Source: Flavobacterium sp. W4I14 (GTDB lineage Bacteria > Bacteroidota > Bacteroidia > Sphingobacteriales > Sphingobacteriaceae). Taken from it: a DNA stretch of 64,000 nt. Made by a program: the position numbers and the translations under genes. The first letter of the stretch is position 1. Each line of letters begins with the position of its first letter. This document shows, in pieces, positions 27,873 to 35,793 of this stretch. A model generated the notes under the pieces. That model ran no database searches and was not told the origin of the DNA. It worked only from the letters and a program-made list of their open reading frames with translations. The stretch spans positions 1,426,001 to 1,490,000 of the forward strand of contig JAUSZU010000001.1 in assembly GCA_030817875.1 (NCBI GenBank), written 5' to 3'.

Positions 27873-28481
27873 CTAAATAAAAAGGTTTTGGCCAGCTGCT
27901 TTCACTTTTTCTTTATCAATATTTTTTAAGCTAAGTACACTGCCTAGCTTTTTTATTTTAGTATATTGCTGGATATATCTTTCCGTTTCCACATTCTCAT
28001 CGCCATTAAAAATGATGCCTTTAATCGGAATTTCGTATTGTTTAAGCAGATTGACGGATAAAAGTGTGTGGTTAATACTTCCTAAATAATTTTGTGAAAC
28101 CAGTATCACTTCAACATTCAACTTTTTGATCAGGTCGATAATCAGCTCTTTTTCATTTAAGGGTACCATTAAACCACCAGCGCCTTCAATAATCAAATCG
28201 TTCTCCGTTAAAGGCATATTGATTTTTTTCAGATCAATGTCAATGCCATCTAATCTCGCTGATAAATGCGGTGATAGGGGTTGTGTTAATCTGTAGCTTT
28301 CCGGGTGGATAACGGTTTGTGTATTGCTTATTAAACTACCTAATGTTATGCTATCGCTGGTATCTAAATCTCCCGATTGGATCGGTTTCCAATAATCGGC
28401 TTTTAATTTTTCGGTTAAAATGGCACTGATTAATGTTTTTCCGATGCCCGTTCCTATGCCTGTGATAAAATATTTAGCCAT
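27873..28481 (-). CDS. bioD: Dethiobiotin synthetase
   Basis: ATP-dependent carboxylation and ring closure of 7,8-diaminopelargonate to dethiobiotin. The 202-residue protein has the P-loop YFITGIGTGIGKTLIS at residues 4-19, the following KPIQSGD substrate motif, and IIEGAGGLMVPL near residue 97. The ATG directly follows the bioF stop (TAAATG, no gap), so bioF and bioD are translationally coupled on the minus strand. Other biotin genes (bioA, bioB) are not in the window. Length and motifs are intact despite the frameshift in bioF upstream. Confidence 0.95.
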   Translation of the reverse strand: MAKYFITGIGTGIGKTLISAILTEKLKADYWKPIQSGDLDTSDSITLGSLISNTQTVIHPESYRLTQPLSPHLSARLDGIDIDLKKINMPLTENDLIIEGAGGLMVPLNEKELIIDLIKKLNVEVILVSQNYLGSINHTLLSVNLLKQYEIPIKGIIFNGDENVETERYIQQYTKIKKLGSVLSLKNIDKEKVKAAGQNLFI

Positions 28482-29604
28482 TTAATTCAATTCTTTAAGA
28501 TGGTTAACCAACGAAATAATTTCCCCGTCGGTATTAAAGTTGTGAAGACAGATCCTGAGCCTTTCTTTCCCCAAAGCTACTGTTGGGCTTAATATTGCCC
28601 GTACATCAAAACCTTTGCTTTGCAGCGCTGTAGCTGCCAGTTTAGTCGCTTCATTTGATGAAAACAAAATACCCTGAATAGCACTTTCGCTATCAAGTGC
28701 ACTAATGTTTCGCTCTTTTAACATTTTTCTAAACAAAGCAATTTTTTGATGGATCAGTTGATGATCAATTTTATTTAAGTGTTGGTATGCCGATTTAACT
28801 GCAACTATATTATGAATGGGAGCAGCTGTGGTGTAGATGAACGATCTTGCAAAATTAATCAGGTAATGGCGTAAGTTTTTACTTCCTAAAATAATGGCTC
28901 CGTGTACGCCTAAGGCTTTTCCAAAGGTTACAATCCGTGCAAATACTTTACTGGTCAGGTTAAGCTGGTTGATCAATCCGCTACCATTGTTGCCAAAAAT
29001 TTCCCGTAGCATGAGCTTCATCTACAATCAGGTTGGCCTGGTAGCGTTCGCAAAGGTTAGATACGTCTACTAATGGTGCAATATCTCCATCCATAGAATA
29101 AACGCTTTCTACCACTACAAATATGTTTCCTTTTGCCAGTTTCAGTTTGGTTTCAAGATCGTTTATATCGTTATGAAGGAATTTATAACGCGTAGCGTGG
29201 CTTAACCTGCAGCCATCTATAATGCTGGCGTGAATCAATTCGTCAGTAATAATGGTGTCGCCGCGCTGCGGGATGCTTGATAATAGCCCTACATTGACAT
29301 CATAGCCGGAATTAAAGATCAATCCACTTTCAGCCAAGTGAAAATCTGCGATAAACTGTTCGGTTTCTTCTGTAAGTGCGGTATTTCCGCTTAACAGTCG
29401 CGAACCACCGGCTCCATTCAGGTAATTAGGGAGTGTGGCTATGGTATCGTCGATCAGTTTTTTTAATTCGCTAGATCTGGCAAAACCTAAATAATCATTA
29501 GAACAAAAATCAAAAGGAGGGATGTTCGTCGATAAATTCCTGATCGAAAGGTTATCTTTTCGATCCTGAAGTTTGCCGTTAAGAAACTGTTCAATTTTGC
29601 TCAT
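28482..29604 (-). pseudogene. bioF: 8-amino-7-oxononanoate synthase, interrupted by a single-base frameshift
   Basis: PLP-dependent condensation of pimeloyl-thioester with L-alanine, the first dedicated biotin ring step. The first frame (29604 to about 29010) ends in VDEAHATG and then runs to a stop; the second frame resumes with IFGNNGSG and continues through TFGKALGVHG, which holds the PLP lysine. One extra A in ACGGGAAATTTTTGGC (minus strand, near 29005-29010) explains the break; removing it gives a 373-residue enzyme of normal length. All motifs are preserved on both sides, so a sequencing error or a very recent mutation is likely. It is immediately upstream of bioD. Confidence 0.85.
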
Positions 29605-29611
29605 TGGTCAA

Positions 29612-29647
29612 AAGTAAAAAAAGCGCCCCGAATAATCGGAACGCTTT
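29612..29647 (-). terminator. Terminator of the DUF4890 gene
   Basis: On the minus strand, AAAGCG/CGCTTT and CCGA/TCGG pair around a 4-base loop (29620-29647) and are followed by a T-rich tract. It lies 32 bases after the stop and just upstream of bioF. Confidence 0.65.
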
Positions 29648-29678
29648 CAAAAATATAATTAATTAATGTTTGAACTAT

Positions 29679-30131
29679 TTATCCTTGTGCAGGAGGATTA
29701 GAAACTACAGGAGCTTTGTCTTTTTTACCTCTTCCACCCATTCCTTTTCTCATTTTCTTCCCCTTTTCTTTGGCTTCGGCGCGGAAAGCATCCATTTTGG
29801 TTTTTTGTTCAGCAGTTAAAATGCCATCTATTTTAGCTTTTTGCTCATCAATAGCGGCTTTACGCTCTTTCATTTTGCCTTTCATATCGCCTTGATCAGC
29901 AGATCTCCAAGCCTCCATTTTCTTTGCGTTTTCCAATTCAATGGCATAAATTTTAGTTTTTTGATCAGCGGTTAAGCTTAGCTGTTTCTCTAATCTGGCG
30001 GTTACCTTTTCTGCTCTTTGCTCGGCAGTCATTTTAGGCATTGCCCGCCTTACTCTCTTTGTAGTGTCTTGAGCAAATGCAGCGGTTAATCCCATTACTG
30101 CAATTGCTATTGTTAAAATTGCCTTTTTCAT
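29679..30131 (-). CDS. DUF4890 / Spy-like periplasmic helical protein
   Basis: A 150-residue exported protein with a signal peptide (MKKAILTIAIAVMGLTAAFA). The mature part is a charged helical protein with two repeats of the Spy/CpxP-type pattern LTADQKTKIYAIELE and LTAEQKTKMDAF, matching the DUF4890 family found in Bacteroidota, and ends in a basic Gly/Lys tail. Relatives in the LTXXQ superfamily are chaperones of the envelope stress response; that role here is inferred. A 22-codon upstream extension was rejected because the signal peptide starts at the internal ATG. It is followed by a terminator and lies downstream of the XRE-S24 gene with an 79-base gap. Confidence 0.85.
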   Translation of the reverse strand: MKKAILTIAIAVMGLTAAFAQDTTKRVRRAMPKMTAEQRAEKVTARLEKQLSLTADQKTKIYAIELENAKKMEAWRSADQGDMKGKMKERKAAIDEQKAKIDGILTAEQKTKMDAFRAEAKEKGKKMRKGMGGRGKKDKAPVVSNPPAQG

Positions 30132-30210
30132 GTTCTGTTTTTTTATGTGTTTGTTAAAACAATAGATACATAAAAAAGCAAACGGTTTAACCGGCACTTG
30201 TTAAAAAGTG

Positions 30211-30987
30211 TTAATTTTTATTTAACTGAGAGATTGATTTCTGCATTTGCGCCATCATCTGTGTTAAGGTTTCCATTGTTGGGTCTGGTGCAGGTTCTGG
30301 TAATGAGGTAGATATATATGCTTTGGCTTTCCATATTTCCAGGATGTCGTCGGCAGCAATTGTATAGGCATCATATACCTTATTATCTGATATCAGCTTT
30401 AAATCTTTATTCTCTCTGAAACGGTTACCTGCTCTTTTGTATACTACACCTTCATTTTTACTAATCACGATGTATGTTTCGCCGGTTTTTACTTCATTCC
30501 AGTTATCCAGGTATTCGCCAATAATCACACTGCCTGGTTGAACAGGTAACATACTATCGCCCATAATTTCGAAAGCCCTAAAGGTACCTTGTCTTAATGC
30601 AGCTAATGGAAGTTGAAATTTCGGTAGGTCGCTAATATATTGAGGATCAGAAAAACCGTTCAGATAACCGGCGCTTGCTTTAACCGGAACCAATTCGATG
30701 TTTTCGCGGTCGTTCTGATCAACAGAAATACTCAGTACCCTTAGGTTAGATCCCTGGCTTTTTGGCTTCGGTTTCCAGCTGTCAGATATTTTCTCATTGA
30801 TGAATTCATCGATGGTAAGATCAAAGTATTCAGCTATTTTTTTTAGTAAATCATATTTAGGTTCCGCCCGGTCTTCCTCGTAAGCCCCGATGAGCGATCT
30901 CTTGATTTCCATAATATCAGCGAAATTTTGCTGTGTATGGCCTTTTTTCTTCCTGAGGTACTTTAAATTATTTGAAATATTTGACAT
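30211..30987 (-). CDS. XRE-family repressor with S24 (LexA-like) C-terminal domain
   Basis: A 258-residue regulator. The N-terminal helix-turn-helix (residues 8-62) has GHTQQNFADIMEIKRSLIGA as recognition core. The C-terminal half resembles the S24 auto-cleaving/dimerisation domain: FEIMGDSMLPVQPGSVIIGE carries the Ser candidate, and GVVYKRAG the Lys candidate of the LexA/cI Ser-Lys dyad. An A-G type cleavage site may be ASAGYLNG near residue 110. Such proteins (CI, HdiR, LexA-like) repress until triggered by damage. It is divergent from a GIY-YIG-like gene, with palindromic half-sites in the shared promoter. Confidence 0.88.
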   Translation of the reverse strand: MSNISNNLKYLRKKKGHTQQNFADIMEIKRSLIGAYEEDRAEPKYDLLKKIAEYFDLTIDEFINEKISDSWKPKPKSQGSNLRVLSISVDQNDRENIELVPVKASAGYLNGFSDPQYISDLPKFQLPLAALRQGTFRAFEIMGDSMLPVQPGSVIIGEYLDNWNEVKTGETYIVISKNEGVVYKRAGNRFRENKDLKLISDNKVYDAYTIAADDILEIWKAKAYISTSLPEPAPDPTMETLTQMMAQMQKSISQLNKN

Positions 30988-31008
30988 AAAAATAAATTTT
31001 AAAATAAA

Positions 31009-31058
31009 TTTGGAATTACTAAAATAGTTAGTAATTTTATGCTCATAAAGTTAGTAAT
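31009..31058. promoter_or_regulatory. Divergent promoters with palindromic operator half-sites
   Basis: Plus strand: TTTG (31009-31012), 19 bases, then TAATTTTA (31032-31039), close to the Bacteroidota -33/-7 consensus. Minus strand: CTTG, 19 bases, then TAACTTTA (31053-31046). A perfect palindrome AATTACTAA (31014-31022) / TTAGTAATT (31028-31036) fills the plus-strand promoter spacer, and a third half-site TTAGTAAT (31051-31058) overlaps the minus-strand -7 element. This is the layout expected for an autoregulating repressor that also controls its divergent neighbour. Confidence 0.6.
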
Positions 31059-31120
31059 ATTAATTTGAATTGCAAGAGGGTATACTAAATAGTTTAGTTT
31101 TAAGTTTTAAACATAAGATC

Positions 31121-31471
31121 ATGAAAAAGTTTGTTTATATCGTTACCGACAGAAATCGTACAAGTATGCACGTGGGCATGAGCTCTGATTTAATGAAAAC
31201 ACTGGATTTCTACAAACAGATGCCAAACTTATTTTTTGATAACGGGCAACAATTAACCCGTCTGGTTTATTTTGAAGAGTTTAAAACAGAAGCACAAGCT
31301 TTGTTGCGTTTTAAATCAATTAGTCGGTTTACCCGCATGCAAAAAGAACGTTTGGTAAGATCTTGTAATCCGGATTGGATTGATTTAACTATAGGGCTTG
31401 ATTTCGAAAATATTCTTTTACATCGGAATATAAGCAATCAGGTAAAACTATCATTTACGAGTCTGTCTTAA
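31121..31471 (+). CDS. GIY-YIG-like nuclease domain protein (degenerate)
   Basis: A 116-residue single-domain protein. The N-terminus FVYIVTDRNRTSMHVGMSSD follows the spacing of the GIY-YIG fold, but the signature is weak (YIV and VGM in place of GIY and YIG). A mid-protein Arg is present in ALLRFKSISRFTRMQKE, and a terminal NPDWIDLT follows the usual small bacterial GIY-YIG (UPF0213-like) layout. Nuclease activity is therefore doubtful. The ORF can be extended upstream through a TTG, but the ATG at 31121 gives the natural N-terminus. It is divergent from the XRE-S24 repressor and probably controlled by it. Confidence 0.75.
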   Translation: MKKFVYIVTDRNRTSMHVGMSSDLMKTLDFYKQMPNLFFDNGQQLTRLVYFEEFKTEAQALLRFKSISRFTRMQKERLVRSCNPDWIDLTIGLDFENILLHRNISNQVKLSFTSLS

Positions 31472-31510
31472 TTGTTACTTTTATTAAACTAAAAGAAATT
31501 AAACTATCTT

Positions 31511-31550
31511 CATAAAAAAAGCGATTATTTATATTTTAATCGCTTTTAAG
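31511..31550. terminator. Bidirectional terminator
   Basis: An 11-bp perfect stem AAAAGCGATTA (31517-31527) / TAATCGCTTTT (31537-31547) between the convergent GIY-YIG-like and metallo-beta-lactamase genes, with A-rich and T-rich flanks. Confidence 0.75.
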
Positions 31551-31564
31551 AAATTCGGAATAGG

Positions 31565-32422
31565 CTAATTTTTTATTTTTTCGAGGAAAACATTTTCCAG
31601 ATCTTGAAGATTTTTGAAAAATTTACTTTTATCCATAAAGACTTTAGGATTATAAGGGTCTCCTGATTTACGTTTACTATGTAGATCAAATTGACTTGCG
31701 TGAGAGGCAACCCAAAGATCGAAATCAAGCTTTTTCATTGCTTTAAAAGTTTCGGTATAATCTTTTTGGATATCTTTATATGATGCTATTTCTGAGAATT
31801 TTCTATCAACAATTATGGATGGCATATTGGCAATCAAAACTTTGTAGCTAGAATTTTTATCTTTCGTATCAAATATAAAACTGCAGGATCCTTTAGTGTG
31901 CCCTGGATGATGAAGCATCGTTAAAGTAGTGCTGCCTAATTTAATTTTATCGTTATTCTTCAATAGGAAATCAGGTTTTACGGGTTTGAAACTAATGCCA
32001 TATTTCCCAAGCTCATAATCCAATTTTCCGCCGGTTTCAAGAGCATCTGCATCTTTCTCATCTACATATAGTTTTGCACCTGTTTCTTTTTTAATCTCGG
32101 CCATTGCACCTAAATGATCAAAATGGGCCTGGGTTAAGAGCAAAATTTTGATTGATTTATAATCAAATCCCAAAGCTTTTATATTTTCTTTTATTATTGG
32201 GAGCGAATTAGCTAAACCTGTATTTATTAATATATTTCCTTTTTCTGTTACAATTAAATAAGAAGCTAAATCATAAGTGCCAACATAGTACAGATTACCC
32301 GCAATTCTAAATGGCGCTGTAGCTTGAGACCATTCTTTTGGATTATTAGCCGGCTCTGTTACTGTTTGAGCAAAACCCAAAAGACTGCAAGACAATAAAA
32401 CCATTAAAAATATTTTTTTCAT
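31565..32422 (-). CDS. Subclass B3 metallo-beta-lactamase, GOB-like
   Basis: A 285-residue exported zinc hydrolase (signal peptide ending FAQ, about 19). Zinc ligands: the usual HxHxDH is QAHFDH (Gln98, His100, Asp102, His103), with His175 in HHPGHTKGS and His241 in SHASQFDLH. Gln in place of the first His is the hallmark of GOB enzymes from Elizabethkingia, and long stretches (FRIAGNLYYVGTYDLASYLI, KILLLTQAHFDH, KLDFDLWVASHASQFDLH) read like GOB-1 as I remember it. It probably hydrolyses carbapenems and other beta-lactams. It lies 25 bases after the 1057-residue gene on the same strand; no mobile-element signs are near, so it looks intrinsic. Confidence 0.88.
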   Translation of the reverse strand: MKKIFLMVLLSCSLLGFAQTVTEPANNPKEWSQATAPFRIAGNLYYVGTYDLASYLIVTEKGNILINTGLANSLPIIKENIKALGFDYKSIKILLLTQAHFDHLGAMAEIKKETGAKLYVDEKDADALETGGKLDYELGKYGISFKPVKPDFLLKNNDKIKLGSTTLTMLHHPGHTKGSCSFIFDTKDKNSSYKVLIANMPSIIVDRKFSEIASYKDIQKDYTETFKAMKKLDFDLWVASHASQFDLHSKRKSGDPYNPKVFMDKSKFFKNLQDLENVFLEKIKN

Positions 32423-32447
32423 ATTTTACTTCCTAATTAATTTCCAT

Positions 32448-35400
32448 TTACCATCCTGGAGCGAATGTTAAACCAAATACTCCAGTTTTAACATCTTTTC
32501 TTTGGAAAGGAATCGCATAATAAGGCTCCAATACAAAATAGCCAAAAACGTTTACACGTACAGATATACCAACACTCATGGCTGGTACACGTTCTGTTGT
32601 AGATTGATAAGTAACAGGATTATTTTTTTCATCTTTAACTGGTAGACCATTGTTATCTAAAACAGGCTCTGTCGTATAGCTTGGTTCACTTTTAAACTTT
32701 ACTTTAGTGTCGTTCGTCCAGGCCAATCCTGCATCAAAGAATAAATTCAGATCAGAGAATAAAAATTTAGAAGGTATTGCGGCTAACTTTTTAGGTCCTG
32801 TAAAAGGTAAGCGTACCTCGAAGTTAAAAACGGCTATTTTACTTCCTGTTAACTGGTTAATATCGAAAGATTCAGAAGATTGAGCAGAAGTACTTTTGTA
32901 AATCGAATTCGACTCATACCCTCTGATTAAATAAGGATATCCTAAATACATTGGATAAAGCCTGTCTGCATCTTTACCAATCCTTAAGGTGTTATAACTT
33001 CGTACGGCAAATGTTACTGGCTTAGCTCTCCAATATTTACGGAGATCTGCAGTTACACCAGCAAAATTATAGGTGCCAAAATACTTTTCCCCACTTACGC
33101 GATATCTAAAACCATCAAGCGGACCAGTAAGCCCAAAAATAGAGTTATCACCGATAAAGCCAGCATTTAACTGATAAAGTGTAAAAGAATTAAACGGAAT
33201 GCCGTAGTCCTGAGAAGCAACGTCGTTAGAAATCCTGCTTTTGTCTGAACCAATGTAGTAACCCGCCGAATTGTAATAATTGCTATATCGGTCAACTCTA
33301 TAACTATAATGCGAAAATGATCCACCCAATTCAAATCTGTGAATTTTGCTAAATGGATAAGCCCCAAAAACCTGGATCTGATCTTCGAAAGTTCTAATAA
33401 TATCCGTTCTGTCTGCTAAGGCATTAACAGTTTGATTATCACCTGTAGGGATATTTTCATATCCGTAAGACCTAAATCCTGATACATAAGGAATATGAGA
33501 AACGGCTGCCCCCCAATTGATCCTGCTTTTCTGATTGATATAACCCACTAATCCACCAAAATCGTAAATTTCTCCGTTTATGGATAGGTTTGCTATAATC
33601 TGGTTGGTTCCTAATATATCGCTAAACATACCCACAATACCACCTGAAACACCAGTTCCGAAACGGCTGGTAGAAACACCAACACCACTATTCGCTAAAT
33701 AATCTAACCTGAATTTTGGTTTGTATGGCACGGTTTTCATCGAATCAGCTATGGTTTTTTCGAAACGATCAAAATTATTTAAATTAGAATTGATGATGTT
33801 TACGCCAATATTTTCCATCGGAGGAAGGATAGCCGCATCAAAATTTTCTTCCTGATTACCAATTCGTTTCGCTTTAAAGCTGCTTAACTTAGCATTATAC
33901 AAAGTATACCGTTGGTAGCGATAATAGCTATACACGATATCATCAGTTGTAGAAACTGAAATTGCAGGCGAAAATTCGGTAATCCCGCTAATTCCTGTAA
34001 AATAATCAGTTAACTGATCTACTGTATTATCTGCGAAATTGTATTTATATAAATTCCTAAATCCATCTCTGTTAGAAAGGAAATAGATATTTTGACTGTT
34101 TGAAGAGAACTGTGCATTTAGGTTATTTGCACCTGGAAAAACATTTAAATTGCTCACCGTTTTAGAAGCGATATCATAAACAGCTAGGTTTATAGGCAGT
34201 ACTGCATTAACTACATTCGCCTGAATTGCCGCTCTATCTGATGAAAATACCAATTTTTTACCATCGGGAGAGTAACTCGGTGCATAATCAGAATATACGT
34301 CGTTAGTAATTTGAGTAACTGTTTTGGTGTCTAAATTGTAAGAGAAGATATCGCTCTGTCCTTCAACCATGCCCGAAAAAGCCACATCTTTTCCATTTGG
34401 CGACCAGGTTAAATTACCAAATTGCTGCACCTGATCCATCGCTGTCTGAGAAACCGTAGTTCCGTTTGAAACATTGATAATCATCATCTGGTTTTTACCA
34501 TGACTGAAGATACTGAAGGCAAACTGCTTACTGTCCGGCGACCATGCTCCAGCTGACTCTATAAAGTTGAAATCATCAATATGGCCGTTAGAAATCTGAC
34601 TGCTCAGCTTCCTGATAATTCTACCGGTTTTGGCATCTGCGAGAAATAAATCAATGCCAAAAAGGTCTTTTTCTGACATGAAAGCTAAATATTTTCCATC
34701 TGGACTAAGGGCAGGGGCAACGTTCATATTGCCTGCGTTTTTATTATCAATAATTTTTGTACCCGTAATTTTGATCTGTGAACTATCTGCTTTTAACATT
34801 GGTTTATAATGCGCATCGATAGAATTTTTCCATAAGCCCGACAATGTTTTGTCATCATAGCCAAAAGTGTACCTGATGGCGTTTTCATAACCATATTTTG
34901 CCGTATTCTTAAATAGCGGAACGATGGTGGTATCGCCATACTGTGAACCGATGTAAGTCCAAAATGCCTGGCCATAACGGTAAGGGAAATATTTGTTGGA
35001 GTTGGTTAAATCTTTTAACGAAGGGATGTCACGGTTCAACATGGCATCGCGCATCCACATGGAAGTAAATGCATCCTTTTTTCCGATTGACAAGTATTCA
35101 GCCATACCTTCAACCATCCATAGTGGTGTTTGCCCAACATTTTCTAAGCTAATTGAATCTTTTTCGAGCAAAAGATGGTATTGAAAAGCATGAACAAGCT
35201 CGTGACCTAAAACGTGTCTTGTTTGGCTATTCAGCTCCATAACAGGCATAATCACCCTGTTTTTTAGTGCCTCTGTAACTCCACCGGTACCAATTCCAAT
35301 TTCTCCGTTAAGTGCTGTTGTTTGCTGGAAATCAGGATGGTTATTGTATAAAATAATAGGATTTTTCTTTAAAAAAGTATCTCTAAAAACTTCCTGATGC

Positions 35401-35621
35401 ATTTTGTACCAGGTTTCGGCATCTTGCGAAAACCGTTTTAAAAGTTTCTCATTTTTGATATAGTAATAAATCTCGAAATGAGGTGTTTGCAAAACTTTAA
35501 AGTCGAGTTTTTTATACCTTACCTTGTTTTGTCCGAAATATTGGGCCTTAACAGAAAAAGAAAGAATAAGCAGAAGCAATAAAGAAGAATATCGCTTTAA
35601 TAAAGTAGAGCCTATTTTCAT
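32448..35621 (-). CDS. Large exported protein: HExxH peptidase-like, beta-propeller and beta-barrel
   Basis: A 1057-residue exported protein (signal peptide ending VKAQ, about 27). Domains in order: a peptidase-MA/gluzincin-like region with HELVH (His140, Glu141, His144) and WMVEGMAEYL (about 169-177) supplying the third ligand; a TolB/PD40-type propeller (about 280-560) with repeats such as LSPDGKYLAFMSEKD, WSPNGKDVAFSG and YSPDGKKLVFSSD; and a C-terminal region (about 640-1057) with Omp85/surface-antigen-like beta-strands, ending in FGLTFAPGW. This fits an outer-membrane-anchored protease-propeller protein. Substrate unknown. The beta-lactamase gene follows 25 bases later. Confidence 0.82.
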   Translation of the reverse strand: MKIGSTLLKRYSSLLLLLILSFSVKAQYFGQNKVRYKKLDFKVLQTPHFEIYYYIKNEKLLKRFSQDAETWYKMHQEVFRDTFLKKNPIILYNNHPDFQQTTALNGEIGIGTGGVTEALKNRVIMPVMELNSQTRHVLGHELVHAFQYHLLLEKDSISLENVGQTPLWMVEGMAEYLSIGKKDAFTSMWMRDAMLNRDIPSLKDLTNSNKYFPYRYGQAFWTYIGSQYGDTTIVPLFKNTAKYGYENAIRYTFGYDDKTLSGLWKNSIDAHYKPMLKADSSQIKITGTKIIDNKNAGNMNVAPALSPDGKYLAFMSEKDLFGIDLFLADAKTGRIIRKLSSQISNGHIDDFNFIESAGAWSPDSKQFAFSIFSHGKNQMMIINVSNGTTVSQTAMDQVQQFGNLTWSPNGKDVAFSGMVEGQSDIFSYNLDTKTVTQITNDVYSDYAPSYSPDGKKLVFSSDRAAIQANVVNAVLPINLAVYDIASKTVSNLNVFPGANNLNAQFSSNSQNIYFLSNRDGFRNLYKYNFADNTVDQLTDYFTGISGITEFSPAISVSTTDDIVYSYYRYQRYTLYNAKLSSFKAKRIGNQEENFDAAILPPMENIGVNIINSNLNNFDRFEKTIADSMKTVPYKPKFRLDYLANSGVGVSTSRFGTGVSGGIVGMFSDILGTNQIIANLSINGEIYDFGGLVGYINQKSRINWGAAVSHIPYVSGFRSYGYENIPTGDNQTVNALADRTDIIRTFEDQIQVFGAYPFSKIHRFELGGSFSHYSYRVDRYSNYYNSAGYYIGSDKSRISNDVASQDYGIPFNSFTLYQLNAGFIGDNSIFGLTGPLDGFRYRVSGEKYFGTYNFAGVTADLRKYWRAKPVTFAVRSYNTLRIGKDADRLYPMYLGYPYLIRGYESNSIYKSTSAQSSESFDINQLTGSKIAVFNFEVRLPFTGPKKLAAIPSKFLFSDLNLFFDAGLAWTNDTKVKFKSEPSYTTEPVLDNNGLPVKDEKNNPVTYQSTTERVPAMSVGISVRVNVFGYFVLEPYYAIPFQRKDVKTGVFGLTFAPGW

Positions 35622-35793
35622 ATGTATGGTTTTTTAATAAAGTTCAATAATTTACGAAAATGAAATTGTAAGAGATTTGGGAAATAAAAATAGCAATTGT
35701 TTAAAACAGTATTAAAATTTTAACACTTTTTAGAATTTTTTCCACTCAAAAGCGCAGATAGTTAATGTATCTGCTTATTTATTGCAGTAAAAA

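Noticed and set aside
27725..27880. Open frame without a start codon reading like a protein tail (ends QLFSKKADYNGLFGFAK).
   Set aside because: It runs through two palindromes of repeat type, has no start and no match I recognise; most likely repeat sequence that happens to stay open.
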